From Stutzerimonas zhaodongensis (GTDB lineage Bacteria > Pseudomonadota > Gammaproteobacteria > Pseudomonadales > Pseudomonadaceae): a DNA stretch of 64,000 nucleotides. The notes under the pieces were generated by a model, which saw only the letters and a list, made by a program, of their open reading frames with translations, was not told the DNA's origin and did not search any database. Made by a program: the position numbers and the translations under genes. Positions 17,723 through 26,929 of this stretch are shown here, one piece after another. Position 1 is the first letter of the stretch, and each line of letters opens with the position of its first letter. Location: assembly GCF_003696365.1 (NCBI RefSeq), contig NZ_RFFM01000001.1, positions 1,441,852-1,505,851 of the forward strand. Reading direction: 5' to 3'.

Positions 17723-19348
17723 CTACAGGCTCGCCGATGCAGCTAGACCTACCGGTTGTCTGCGTGGCCATACCAGGCTGAAGCGTGCACCGCCAAGTTC
17801 GCTGTGGGCGATCAGTGAGCGGCCGCCATGCCAGTACGAAATGCGCCGAACGATGGACAACCCCAGGCCATGCCCGCCGGACGCGCGGGTGCGGCTGTCA
17901 TCCAGCCGCAGGAACGGCGCGAAGACTTTCTCCCAGGCCTCTTCCGGCACGCCCGGGCCGTCGTCGTCAACCGCCAGCATGGCGCGCCCGGCGTCAATCG
18001 CGAAACTCACCTCGACCCGGGTTTCGGCATGCCGCATGGCGTTGGTGATCAGATTACTCAGGGCCCGGCGCAGGTAATGGGGTTCGGCCTCCACCAGGCT
18101 GCTGCCGTCCTCGGCCGTCTGGCAGCGGCCTCGCTCGACCTGCACATCGGGCCGCAAAGGGGCCAACTCGCCGATGACCTGATCAACCAGGGCGCCCAGA
18201 TCTACCGTCTGAAAGGTGAGTTCCGGCGACCCCCGCTCCAGACGCGTGTACACCAGCATTTCATCCACCAGCCGGTCCAGATCGTCGATATCGCCATCCA
18301 TGCCATCGAGGTATTTGTTGCGCGCTTCGGGCGTCTGCGCCGAGCTCGCCATCTCCAGCCCGAAGCGCAACCGCGCCACAGGCGTGCGCAGTTCGTGAGC
18401 CACAGCGCTGACCATCTCCCGCTGCACCGCGAGCAGACGCTGCAGGTGGCTGGCCATGCCATTGAATGCCTTTGCCAACCGCCCGACTGAATCGGTTCCG
18501 GCATCGGGCACGCGCGCCTCGAGGTGACCACCCGAGATCCGTGTCGCGGCGCGCTCGACACTGCGTAGTCGCCGCTCCAATTGGCGCACCAGCAGATAGA
18601 CCATCAGCCCGATCAGCGACAGGCCCAGCACGCCGATCAGTACCAGCAGCTGCGGTGGATAGGGATTGAGCTGGTAAAGCGGCCCCAGCGCCATGATCCA
18701 GGAAGTACCCGAGATCGCCGCGAACACCCGGATGGCCTCGCCACCGCCCACCAGCGCCATGACTGTGTCGCCTTCATCCAGGCGGCGCCGCTGATCGTCG
18801 TCCAGACTGGCGCTGTTGCGGGTCAGCAACTCCAGGTCATAGCCGAAACCGCGGGCTTCCTTGAGCTCGGCCAGACGCTGGGGTTGTTCGTCTTCCGGAT
18901 AGCGGATCAATTCGTCGATCAGCAGATAGATAGTAGCGCGCGCCAGTTGCTCGCTGAGCTGCTCGACCTCACCGGTCAAGGCCAGACGGTCCTCGGCGCT
19001 AACCAGGGAAAATATCGTCACGCTGCGTGGCCGCAACTGCTCGACCAGAACGTGCCCGCCTAGCAGCCTGCTTTCCAGCCGGCTTTCCAGGCTGATGTCT
19101 TCCAGGGTTCTTACGCGCAGCGGGATCCCCAGCAGGCGGCCCCAGAGATTGGCCGCCTGACGCCGCTCGATGGGGGTCATGCTGCTCATGTTGTGCGCCA
19201 TCAGGCGGAAGGTCCCGCTGGCCAGCGCTTCGCGGTGCTTGTCCGCGCGCACCTCGTTCAGCAGGTGCAGACCGCCGGCGCCCAGCAGCCCGACCAGGAC
19301 CAGAACGGCAAGCATGCCGCCGTAGATCCGCAGGAAGATCGAATTCAC
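17723..19348 (-). CDS. RstB-like sensor histidine kinase
   Basis: 541-aa membrane sensor kinase. TM1 is at residues about 11-31, a long periplasmic region runs to about 232, and TM2 is at about 233-254. HAMP follows, then the HisKA box with His318 (AVAHELRTPVARLRFGLEM) and an HATPase with LRRALSNLITNAMRHA, DDDGPGVPEEAWEKVF and GGHGLGLSIVRRIS. The HELRTPxxRLRxxLEM box and the C-terminal LGGARFSxxWP match E. coli RstB best. It starts at GTG 19348 and overlaps the upstream response-regulator gene by 3 bases (GTGA), so the pair is translationally coupled. The stimulus is unknown; RstAB in other bacteria responds to low Mg2+ through PhoP or to iron. Confidence 0.85.
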   Translation of the reverse strand: MNSIFLRIYGGMLAVLVLVGLLGAGGLHLLNEVRADKHREALASGTFRLMAHNMSSMTPIERRQAANLWGRLLGIPLRVRTLEDISLESRLESRLLGGHVLVEQLRPRSVTIFSLVSAEDRLALTGEVEQLSEQLARATIYLLIDELIRYPEDEQPQRLAELKEARGFGYDLELLTRNSASLDDDQRRRLDEGDTVMALVGGGEAIRVFAAISGTSWIMALGPLYQLNPYPPQLLVLIGVLGLSLIGLMVYLLVRQLERRLRSVERAATRISGGHLEARVPDAGTDSVGRLAKAFNGMASHLQRLLAVQREMVSAVAHELRTPVARLRFGLEMASSAQTPEARNKYLDGMDGDIDDLDRLVDEMLVYTRLERGSPELTFQTVDLGALVDQVIGELAPLRPDVQVERGRCQTAEDGSSLVEAEPHYLRRALSNLITNAMRHAETRVEVSFAIDAGRAMLAVDDDGPGVPEEAWEKVFAPFLRLDDSRTRASGGHGLGLSIVRRISYWHGGRSLIAHSELGGARFSLVWPRRQPVGLAASASL

Positions 19349-20067
19349 TGCAGCGCTTCAGCCGCTTCGGATACGAAGAGATAGCCCTTGCCACGCACGG
19401 TTTTGATCAAGCGGGGATGATCCGGATCGTCACCGATCTTTGGCCGAATGCGCGAGATTCGCACGTCGATGGATCGGTCCTGACCGTCGTATTCGATTCC
19501 GCGCAGCTCAGCGAAGATTTGCTCGCGAGACATGGTGCGGCCAGGATTCGACGCCAGCAGCCATAGCAGGTCGAACTCGGCACCGGTCAGCTCGATGCCC
19601 TCGCCTCGCAGCCAGGCTTCACGCAAGGCGTGGTCAACCACCAACGGGCCATACTGGATGCGCTTGCTTACCGGCGCAGGCGCCTCGATGCCTTCACGCC
19701 GCCGCAACAGTGCGCGGATACGTGCCAGTAACAAGCGTGGGCGTACCGGCTTGCAGACGTAGTCATCGGCGCCGATCTCCAGGCCGAGCACCTGATCGAG
19801 ATCATCGGCGCGGGCGGTAAGCATCAGAATCGGGCCGTCGTAACGGTCGCGGACCTTACGGCAGATGGAGAGCCCATCCTCGCCCGGCAGCATCAGATCG
19901 AGCACCACCAGATCCGGCCGCTCCTCGATGATGCGTCCCGCCGCCACGGCGCCATCGCCTTCGATGGAGACCCGCAAGCCGTTACCCTCTAGATAATCGC
20001 GGGTCAGCTCGGCTAACCGTTGGTCATCTTCGACAATCAGGATGTTCCAAGACTCTTGATCCACCAC
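19345..20067 (-). CDS. RstA-like OmpR-family response regulator
   Basis: About 240-aa response regulator. The receiver has the acidic pair EDD, phospho-acceptor Asp at about residue 56 (VVLDLMLPGEDG), and switch Thr and Lys (LMLTARAD, YVCKPVRP). The OmpR/PhoB winged helix carries LTGAEFDLLWLLASNPG and the RIRPKIGDD recognition region. Two adjacent GTG codons (20065-20067, 20062-20064) follow a GGGGAGGG ribosome site. The longer in-frame reading upstream encodes a Cys/Arg-rich segment unlike any receiver N terminus, so I reject it. The RiSRIRxKIgDDpdhPrLIKTVRgkGYLF end resembles RstA. Confidence 0.87.
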   Translation of the reverse strand: MVDQESWNILIVEDDQRLAELTRDYLEGNGLRVSIEGDGAVAAGRIIEERPDLVVLDLMLPGEDGLSICRKVRDRYDGPILMLTARADDLDQVLGLEIGADDYVCKPVRPRLLLARIRALLRRREGIEAPAPVSKRIQYGPLVVDHALREAWLRGEGIELTGAEFDLLWLLASNPGRTMSREQIFAELRGIEYDGQDRSIDVRISRIRPKIGDDPDHPRLIKTVRGKGYLFVSEAAEALQ

Positions 20068-20475
20068 GCGCCCTCCCCAGACACCGGCCGGCATTGTAGC
20101 GCCAGGAAACGGGCAGAGGGCAGCGGCAGAGGGACGGCACGGTTTGGAACGGCATCGCAGTTGGCACCCAGCATTGCGCCCGCCCTCCAGCTGCTTGTGT
20201 AGGGTGGTATTTGTCCTACCATTGGTGCCAGACCATAACTGGCCTACAGCCTGGCGTCGAAGCCGCATCGAGGCTGTGCCCCGCTCGTCGATCCTGATCC
20301 GTGTGCCCCTTCCGCCCTTCTGCGTTGCCCCATTCCAATGCGGTTGCGACTAAACAGCTGATGCCTATCTCAGGCAGGTGGGTCGCAATACCAGGCAGAT
20401 AGCCACCATCCATCCACGCACGGTCGGTTTGCCGTCTCGCTGATGGCAGAACGCCGGAAATCCGCCTTTGACAAA

Positions 20476-20491
20476 ACACCACATATAGTGT
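20476..20491. promoter_or_regulatory. NrdR-box-like palindrome 1 upstream of nrdA
   Basis: ACACCACATATAGTGT fits the NrdR box pattern (ACAC-N8-GTGT with an AT-rich centre), extended to AAAACAC...GTGTTTT. It lies about 630 bases before nrdA. Confidence 0.6.
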
Positions 20492-20610
20492 TTTGCCTTC
20501 AGCTCCTTCAGCTGCCGGAAAGCGCCGGTCGGGCACGCATTTCATCCGAACCCTGCGTAGCCCCGAAACGGCGCGGGCTGCGCTCAGATCGCGCACAGCT
20601 CACCCACATC

Positions 20611-20619
20611 TTATCCACA
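20611..20619 (+). promoter_or_regulatory. DnaA box in the nrdA leader
   Basis: TTATCCACA is a perfect strong DnaA box. DnaA is known to control nrdAB in E. coli, so its presence here fits cell-cycle control, but it is a single copy. Confidence 0.5.
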
Positions 20620-20687
20620 GGTTGTTCATTTCCAGCGTCTTGCACTGTGCGGGAAGCCTCACTATCGTGTCGCTCCTGGCGCCTTTT

Positions 20688-20703
20688 ACCCCATATGTTG
20701 GGT
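20688..20703. promoter_or_regulatory. NrdR-box-like palindrome 2
   Basis: ACCCCATATGTTGGGT has the same spacing as the other two boxes, with ACCC/GGGT arms instead of ACAC/GTGT. It is a weaker match. Confidence 0.4.
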
Positions 20704-20877
20704 GTATGGAGCGATGCAGACACAAACGCCGAGAAAAGCAAGAAAAATAATTCGCGCTGTTTTTTACCCCGCTCGCGCGCGCATAGGCCGTGAGTGAAGA
20801 CCGCCGCAGACCGCCAATCTGCGCGCCCAACGTTGATTTTGCTCAAGCCCAGCAGTAGCGCATGCGCCAAACGCATC

Positions 20878-20893
20878 ACACTACATGTTGTGT
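20878..20893. promoter_or_regulatory. NrdR-box-like palindrome 3, next to the nrdA promoter
   Basis: ACACTACATGTTGTGT matches the NrdR pattern and ends 7 bases before the putative -35 element, the best position of the three for repression. Confidence 0.65.
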
Positions 20894-20899
20894 TTTGAG

Positions 20900-20929
20900 G
20901 TTGTGATCTTCACAACGCGTGACTATGCT
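20900..20929 (+). promoter_or_regulatory. Probable nrdA promoter with overlapping palindrome
   Basis: TTGTGA (20901-20906), 17 bases, then TATGCT (20924-20929) form a sigma-70-like promoter. A perfect inverted repeat GTTGTGA-TCT-TCACAAC (20900-20916) covers the -35 and could be a second operator. Confidence 0.5.
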
Positions 20930-20986
20930 TCGGCACACTCGATTCGCCACCTCCGGTGCCGGATCGTTTCCAGTTTTGAGGTACCC

Positions 20987-21040
20987 ATGAGCCGGTACGC
21001 CGGGGCATGGTTCATGCAATACGAGACATGCAGCACTTGA
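20987..21040 (+). CDS. Possible 17-aa leader peptide before nrdA
   Basis: An ATG with GAGG about 6 bases upstream opens a 17-codon frame, MSRYAGAWFMQYETCST, ending 69 bases before the nrdA start. It lies downstream of the putative promoter and so would be in the nrdA 5' UTR. No attenuator hairpin is obvious. It may be chance, and only its position and ribosome site speak for it. Confidence 0.25.
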   Translation: MSRYAGAWFMQYETCST

Positions 21041-21108
21041 TCAAGGCCGCCCACGAAGCAGGCCTGACACCTAACGAGCTACCGAGACAGAGAGAATCCG
21101 GAGACCCC

Positions 21109-24003
21109 ATGCAGAACGAGTCCATTCGCGAGAACCCGCACGCCGACAACAGCACGCTGGACCTGGCCGCCACCGCGCCGGGCCAGCTTCGCGTGATCAA
21201 GCGCAACGGTACAGTCGTCCCCTACACCGATGACAAGATCACCGTCGCCATCACCAAGGCGTTTCTCGCAGTGGAAGGCAACAACGCTTCTGCCTCGTCG
21301 CGCATCCATGACACCGTGGCCCGCCTGACCGAACAGGTCACCGCCACTTTCAAGCGCCGCATGCCTTCCGGCGGCACCATCCATATCGAAGAAATCCAGG
21401 ACCAGGTCGAACTGGCCTTGATGCGTTCCGGCGAGCAGAAAGTCGCCCGTGACTACGTGATCTATCGCGAATCCCGTAGCCAGGAGCGCAAGCGCGGTGC
21501 AGTGGAAACGCCGGTTGACGCCCACCCGAGCATCCGCATCAAGCGTGCCGATGGCAGCATGGCGCCGCTGGATCTGGGCCGCCTGAACACCATCATCACC
21601 GAAGCCTGCGAAGGCCTCGAAGAAGTCGATGGCGCGCTGATCCAGAAAGAAACCCTCAAGAATCTCTACGACGGCGTCGAGCAGACCGACGTCAACACCG
21701 CCCTGGTGATGACCGCCCGTACTCTGGTCGAGCGTGAGCCGAACTACTCCTACGTCACCGCTCGCCTCTTGATGGACACCCTGCGCGCCGAGGCCCTGAC
21801 TTTCCTTGAAGTCGCCGAGTCCGCCACTCATCACGAAATGGCTGACCTGTACGCCAAAGCGCTGCCGGCCTATGTGGAAAAAGGTGTGCAGTTCGAGCTG
21901 CTCGACCCGCGCCTGAAGGAATACGACCTGGCCAAGCTGGGCGCTGCGATCAACCACGAGCGGGACCAGCAGTTCACCTACCTCGGCCTGCAGACCCTCT
22001 ACGACCGCTATTTCATCCACAAGGATGGCGTGCGTTTCGAGCTGCCGCAGATCTTCTTCATGCGCGTCGCCATGGGCCTGGCCATCGAGGAAGAACAGCG
22101 CGAAGCCCGCGCCATCGAGTTCTACAACCTGCTGTCGTCCTTCGACTACATGGCCTCCACGCCAACCCTGTTCAACGCCGGCACCCTGCGTCCGCAGCTG
22201 TCCTCGTGCTACCTGACCACCGTGCCGGACGACCTGGGCGGCATCTACGACGCCATCCGCGATAACGCCCTGCTCTCCAAGTTCGCTGGCGGCCTGGGCA
22301 ACGACTGGACTCCGGTGCGTGCACTGGGCGCCTACATCAAGGGCACCAACGGCAAATCCCAGGGCGTCGTGCCCTTCCTTAAAGTGGTCAACGACACCGC
22401 TGTTGCGGTCAACCAGGGCGGCAAGCGCAAGGGCGCGGTCTGCGCGTATCTCGAAACCTGGCACCTGGACATCGAGGAATTCCTCGAGCTGCGCAAGAAC
22501 ACCGGTGACGACCGTCGCCGTACCCACGACATGAACACCGCCAACTGGATTCCGGACCTGTTCATGAAGCGCGTCTTCGACGACGGCAAGTGGACCCTGT
22601 TCTCGCCAAGCGAAACACCCGATCTGCACGACCTCACCGGCAAGGCCTTCGAAGAGCGCTACGAGTACTACGAAGCCCTGATCGAATACGGCAAGATCAA
22701 GAACTACAAGACCCTGCAGGCCAAAGACCTGTGGCGCAAGATGCTGTCCATGCTGTTCGAAACCGGCCACCCATGGCTGACCTTCAAGGACCCGTGCAAC
22801 CTGCGCAGCCCGCAGCAGCACGTCGGCGTGGTGCACAGCTCCAACCTCTGCACCGAGATCACGCTGAACACCAACAAGGACGAGATCGCCGTCTGCAACC
22901 TGGGCTCGATCAACCTGCCTCGCCACATCGTCGACGGCAAGCTGGACACCGCCAAGCTGGAGCGCACCGTGCGTACCGCCGTGCGGATGCTCGATAACGT
23001 CATCGACATCAACTACTACTCGGTGCCGCAGGCGCGTAACTCCAACTTCAAGCACCGCCCGGTCGGCCTGGGCATCATGGGCTTCCAGGACGCGCTGTAC
23101 CTGCAGCACATCCCGTACGGCTCCGATGCCGCCATCGACTTCGCCGACAAATCCATGGAAGCGGTCAGCTACTACGCCATCCAGGCCTCCTGTGACCTGG
23201 CCGACGAGCGTGGCGCCTACGAAACCTTCCAGGGTTCTCTGTGGAGCCAAGGCATCCTGCCGCTGGATTCGCAGCAGATCCTCATCGAAGCGCGTGGCCA
23301 GAAGTACATCGACGTCGACCTGACCGAGTCCCTGGACTGGGCCCCGGTGCGTGCCCGCGTCAAGAACGGCATCCGTAACTCGAACATCATGGCCATCGCG
23401 CCGACCGCGACCATCGCCAACATCACCGGCGTGTCGCAGTCCATCGAGCCGACCTACCAGAACCTGTACGTGAAATCGAACCTCTCGGGCGAGTTCACCG
23501 TGATCAACCCCTACCTGGTTCGCGACCTCAAGGCGCGCGGCCTGTGGGACGCGGTCATGATCAACGACCTCAAGTACTACGACGGTTCCGTGCAGCAGAT
23601 CGAGCGCATCCCGCAGGAATTGAAAGACCTCTACGCGACCGCCTTCGAAGTGGAAACCAAGTGGATCGTCGACGCCGCCAGCCGCCGCCAGAAGTGGATC
23701 GACCAGGCCCAGTCGCTGAACCTCTACATCGCCGGCGCCAGCGGCAAGAAGCTGGACGTGACCTACCGCATGGCCTGGTACCGTGGCTTGAAAACCACCT
23801 ACTACCTCCGTGCCCTGGCCGCGACCAGCACCGAGAAGTCCACCGTCAACACCGGCAAGCTCAACGCCGTGTCCAGCGGTGGCAACGGCAGCGCCAACGC
23901 TGCTCCGGCGAAGGCTGCGCCAGCGCCCGAAATGTCAGCCGGCCCGGCACCGGTGCCAAAGGCGTGCGCAATCGACGAACCGGATTGCGAAGCCTGCCAA
24001 TAA
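21109..24003 (+). CDS. nrdA: Class Ia ribonucleotide reductase large subunit NrdA
   Basis: 964-aa NrdA. The start at 21109 has GGAGA 5 bases upstream and gives a product beginning MQNESIRENP, like Pseudomonas NrdA. There are two N-terminal ATP-cone domains (residues about 26-118 and 140-230), the tandem arrangement known for P. aeruginosa NrdA. The barrel contains the SSCYL cysteine motif, GGLGNDWTPVRALG, and NLCTEITLNT with NLGSINLP. The C-terminal redox tail ends EPDCEACQ. It reduces ribonucleoside diphosphates with the NrdB radical. nrdB follows after a 470-base gap. Confidence 0.97.
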   Translation: MQNESIRENPHADNSTLDLAATAPGQLRVIKRNGTVVPYTDDKITVAITKAFLAVEGNNASASSRIHDTVARLTEQVTATFKRRMPSGGTIHIEEIQDQVELALMRSGEQKVARDYVIYRESRSQERKRGAVETPVDAHPSIRIKRADGSMAPLDLGRLNTIITEACEGLEEVDGALIQKETLKNLYDGVEQTDVNTALVMTARTLVEREPNYSYVTARLLMDTLRAEALTFLEVAESATHHEMADLYAKALPAYVEKGVQFELLDPRLKEYDLAKLGAAINHERDQQFTYLGLQTLYDRYFIHKDGVRFELPQIFFMRVAMGLAIEEEQREARAIEFYNLLSSFDYMASTPTLFNAGTLRPQLSSCYLTTVPDDLGGIYDAIRDNALLSKFAGGLGNDWTPVRALGAYIKGTNGKSQGVVPFLKVVNDTAVAVNQGGKRKGAVCAYLETWHLDIEEFLELRKNTGDDRRRTHDMNTANWIPDLFMKRVFDDGKWTLFSPSETPDLHDLTGKAFEERYEYYEALIEYGKIKNYKTLQAKDLWRKMLSMLFETGHPWLTFKDPCNLRSPQQHVGVVHSSNLCTEITLNTNKDEIAVCNLGSINLPRHIVDGKLDTAKLERTVRTAVRMLDNVIDINYYSVPQARNSNFKHRPVGLGIMGFQDALYLQHIPYGSDAAIDFADKSMEAVSYYAIQASCDLADERGAYETFQGSLWSQGILPLDSQQILIEARGQKYIDVDLTESLDWAPVRARVKNGIRNSNIMAIAPTATIANITGVSQSIEPTYQNLYVKSNLSGEFTVINPYLVRDLKARGLWDAVMINDLKYYDGSVQQIERIPQELKDLYATAFEVETKWIVDAASRRQKWIDQAQSLNLYIAGASGKKLDVTYRMAWYRGLKTTYYLRALAATSTEKSTVNTGKLNAVSSGGNGSANAAPAKAAPAPEMSAGPAPVPKACAIDEPDCEACQ

Positions 24004-24179
24004 GTAGTTAAGGAAGTCGCAGTCCCCAGAGCGGACCGCGCGTTGTTGCCCGGCAGGCCGGCCCCCATCACGTACATGCGTACGCTCAGGGGCTCCGACC
24101 CGCCAGGCGCCTAGCGCTGCCTCGCTCTAGAAACCGCTCACACCGAGCCACCGCTGCGTCTGCTGTTGATTAGCTTTTC

Positions 24180-24202
24180 GTAGGAGCGAGCTTGCTCGCG
24201 AT
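24180..24202 (+). repeat. REP element between nrdA and nrdB
   Basis: GTAGGAGCGAGCTTGCTCGC, then GAT: the same REP type as at 3226 and 16581. The 470-base nrdA-nrdB gap holds no other supportable gene. Confidence 0.7.
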
Positions 24203-24266
24203 CCACTACTCGCCAACGCCGGGGTCTGGATCGTTAACCAAGTCCGACGCCACCTCAAATCCAGTC

Positions 24267-24289
24267 CCCTCGCCCCTCCGGGGAGAGGG
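24267..24289. repeat. CCCTCGCCCCTCCGGGGAGAGGG stem-loop
   Basis: Short G/C-rich inverted repeat (CCCTC..CCCC/GGGG..GAGGG) in the nrdA-nrdB gap. It is of a type scattered in many proteobacterial intergenic regions and could be an mRNA hairpin between the two cistrons. Confidence 0.4.
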
Positions 24290-24473
24290 CTAGGGTAAGG
24301 GGCAGCCCACCAGACAACACAAAGGCCGGGCCCAAACCCCGACCTGATACAGAACACCAAGGGCGCAGGGCACCACCACCCTCCCCCCAAAAAACACCCG
24401 CTTTTGCGTGCAAACCAAAAGCCACCAGACATTTTCGACCGGCCGCGCCGGTCCCCAATCAGGAGACACCTCC

Positions 24474-25721
24474 ATGCTGAGCTGGGACGAATTCGACGAA
24501 GAAGACACCACTACCGCGCAAGCCGCTCCTCAAGCCGCTGCTGCAAATACTGATGCGCCGGCCAAACTCGACCAGGACGCCGCCGGCTCCGTCGAAGAAG
24601 CCCGCGCCGTCGCCGCTGACGACTCCGCTGCCGTCGCCCGCGCCAAAAAGGCTCTGGACGATCTCGATATCCAGGAAGGCCTCGACGAACTGGAAGGCGA
24701 GTCCGCCCGCGTTCACGTCGGCGACAAGCAGATGATCAACGCCCGCGCCGACCTCAACCAGCTCGTACCCTTCAAGTACGACTGGGCCTGGCAGAAGTAT
24801 CTGGATGGTTGCGCCAACCACTGGATGCCGCAGGAAGTGAACATGAACGCCGACATCGCCCTGTGGAAGACGCCGGATGGCCTCTCCGAGGACGAGCGCC
24901 GCATCGTCAAGCGCAACCTCGGCTTCTTCTCCACCGCCGACAGCCTGGTCGCCAACAACCTCGTGCTGGCCGTGTACCGCCTGATCACCAACCCCGAGTG
25001 CCGTCAGTACATCCTGCGCCAGGCCTTCGAAGAGGCGATCCACACCCACGCCTACCAGTACTGCATCGAATCGCTGGGCATGGATGAAGGCGAGATCTTC
25101 AACATGTACCACGAGATCCCGAGCGTCGCGAAGAAAGCCTCCTGGGGCCTCAAGTACACCCGCTCCATCTCCGACCCGACCTTCCAGACCGGCACCGTCG
25201 AGACGGACAAAGAGTTCCTGCGCAACCTCATCGCCTACTACTGCGTCCTGGAAGGCATCTTCTTCTACTGCGGCTTCACCCAGATCCTCTCCATGGGCCG
25301 CCGCAACAAGATGACCGGCACCGCCGAGCAGTTCCAATACATCCTGCGCGACGAGTCCATGCACCTGAACTTCGGCATCGACGTGATCAACCAGATCAAG
25401 ATCGAAAACCCACACCTGTGGGACGCCGCCATGAAGGACGAAGCGACCCAGATGATCCTTCAGGGTACGCAGCTCGAAATCGAATACGCCCGCGACACCA
25501 TGCCCCGCGGCGTCCTCGGCATGAACGCCTCGATGATGGAGGACTACCTCAAGTTCATCGCCAACCGTCGCCTGACGCAGATTGGCCTGAAGGAAGAGTA
25601 TCCGGGCACTACCAACCCGTTCCCGTGGATGAGCGAGATCATGGACCTGAAGAAGGAGAAGAACTTCTTTGAGACAAGGGTGATTGAGTATCAGACGGGT
25701 GGGGCGTTGAGCTGGGATTGA
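24474..25721 (+). CDS. nrdB: Class Ia ribonucleotide reductase small subunit NrdB
   Basis: 415-aa NrdB. The start at 24474 has AGGAG 8 bases upstream. The first 90 residues are an Ala/Asp/Glu-rich extension, longer than E. coli NrdB and usual in Pseudomonas. The ferritin-like core has the di-iron ligands and radical environment: [30 protein letters not shown] and [18 protein letters not shown]. The C terminus, needed to bind NrdA, ends GGALSWD. A rho-independent terminator follows 69 bases after the stop. Confidence 0.97.
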   Translation: MLSWDEFDEEDTTTAQAAPQAAAANTDAPAKLDQDAAGSVEEARAVAADDSAAVARAKKALDDLDIQEGLDELEGESARVHVGDKQMINARADLNQLVPFKYDWAWQKYLDGCANHWMPQEVNMNADIALWKTPDGLSEDERRIVKRNLGFFSTADSLVANNLVLAVYRLITNPECRQYILRQAFEEAIHTHAYQYCIESLGMDEGEIFNMYHEIPSVAKKASWGLKYTRSISDPTFQTGTVETDKEFLRNLIAYYCVLEGIFFYCGFTQILSMGRRNKMTGTAEQFQYILRDESMHLNFGIDVINQIKIENPHLWDAAMKDEATQMILQGTQLEIEYARDTMPRGVLGMNASMMEDYLKFIANRRLTQIGLKEEYPGTTNPFPWMSEIMDLKKEKNFFETRVIEYQTGGALSWD

Positions 25722-25790
25722 TGGCTCGCTGACATCAGAGTAGATTGATCCTACACCTGCCATGGATGTTGGGGTTAAAGCTTAGAAAAA

Positions 25791-25816
25791 GCCCCGCTTA
25801 GTGCGGGGCTTTTTTA
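25791..25816 (+). terminator. Rho-independent terminator of nrdB
   Basis: GCCCCGC-TTAGT-GCGGGGC stem-loop followed by TTTTTT, preceded by AAAAA. It is a strong canonical terminator. The ribosome site of the next gene (GGAGAAG, 25818) begins immediately after the T tract. Confidence 0.9.
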
Positions 25817-25826
25817 TGGAGAAGTC

Positions 25827-26929
25827 ATGCAAATCACTGGTCACCTTACATTCTTTAATATCAATTCTTGTGGAACCTACCGTTATGCAGGCAAAGAACC
25901 CATAGCGTGCCTTCCAACAGAGCTTTTTGCGCTAATCAAAGAATGGCGGAGCACAGTCGACTTTGAAAACTCACTACCTTGGTCACCCAAAAAAAAAATA
26001 AACCTCAATGCAGGCTGCGGGACATATATAAAAGCCCGATCAATAGCGACTACATACTGACGTTATGGAAAAGTGATTCTGACTCCACGGGCCAGTCTGT
26101 TGGTGTAATAGAGGGTGAAGGCACGGTCATAACCAGGTCCGATAAACATCTAGGGAAAACAGTGATCTGGGGAAAACCGTGTTATTACTGGATCATCCCG
26201 CAATACAATTTGATAGCCTCGATCAAATTTGAGCATTCAAGAACTGACTCAGAGCTATTCCAAGACTGGATAACTAGCTCAGTAAATAATCGAATCGAAA
26301 TCCCAGGCTCCACAAAAAAAACAAACGACAACGGTTATGTTCAATTTATAAGAAGTGACAACTCCAAAGAAAATGAAGACGCCACTATAAAAACCATATT
26401 CCGATTTGACATGAGCATCAAAAGCATCAAAACAAACGATGCACGTCTTCAAGAGCTATCGCAAAATACAACCCACATTATTCGCAAAGAGAGAATTGAG
26501 CTCACAGAGATTGATGAACGTCCAGAATTCCTGAAGCTTCTTGGGCGCATCCCTCAAGCTCTTTCTAGCGCACCTAACGAAAAAAACAAGCTCCAGCGAA
26601 AAATTGAAATAAAAATCGAAGCGCAACCTACACCCGAAGAAATTAAAAACATTATCGAAAGTTGCTCTTTAGAAATCACACCTGACGACCGCGAGTTTAC
26701 CAACGTCGGCTTTGTCACTAAGCGTGGCGGAATAAAATGGGCTGATGAATTCAGAATGACCGAAAGTATTTTCATGGATGACTTAGGCCATAAAATCCTG
26801 CCAGGTGACGTTATTTACGCAAAACTTGCGCTGGAGCGAGAAAAATATTTAAACCCGATTATTGCCGAAATAGCTAGAGAGGCTGTCCTCACACCAGACA
26901 GCGGAGTGTCGGAGGCCCAAAGTGCTTAG
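25827..26929 (+). CDS. RexA-like cytosolic protein, split by a frameshift at a run of ten A
   Basis: Two overlapping frames make one protein. The first opens at ATG 25827 behind GGAGAAG and reads 57 codons to the A10 run (25989-25998). The second continues from that run to the stop at 26927-26929. A -1 slip, or one added A, joins them to about 367 aa. The product is soluble and AT-rich in coding, unlike its neighbours. I do not know the family by name. The later half follows phage lambda RexA in pattern from memory: LIASIKFEHSRTDSELFQDWI, then KIEIKIEAQPTPEEIKNII...FTNVGFVTKRGGIKWADEF, compared with RexA's IVIKPK...DIKKVAKDII...FSDISLRAKDEAGDILTEHY. The next gene encodes a four-TM protein, as rexB does. 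Alternatives are an unrelated domain or a Kiwa KwaB-like protein. Confidence 0.55.
25989..25998 (+). other. A10 homopolymer at the frameshift point
   Basis: Ten consecutive A after ACCC and before TAAACC. Eleven A would restore a single reading frame. It could be a phase-variable tract, a slippage site, a real lesion or a sequencing error. Confidence 0.6.

Noticed and set aside
20443..20793. 116-codon frame in the nrdA leader
   Set aside because: No domain, rich in Cys/Ser/Arg, overlaps the NrdR and DnaA sites; regulatory DNA explains it better.
21079..23250. 723-codon open frame antisense to nrdA
   Set aside because: Typical shadow frame of a high-GC gene. The nrdA frame has full domain structure, while this one has none and no ribosome site.
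24459..25763. 434-codon frame antisense to nrdB
   Set aside because: Shadow of nrdB; repeated V/D/L-rich composition is what reverse codons of that gene give.
25827..26060. Independent 77-aa gene before the RexA-like gene
   Set aside because: The frame runs into the A10 tract at the point where the next frame begins, and the joined protein is continuous, so it is the N terminus of that gene.
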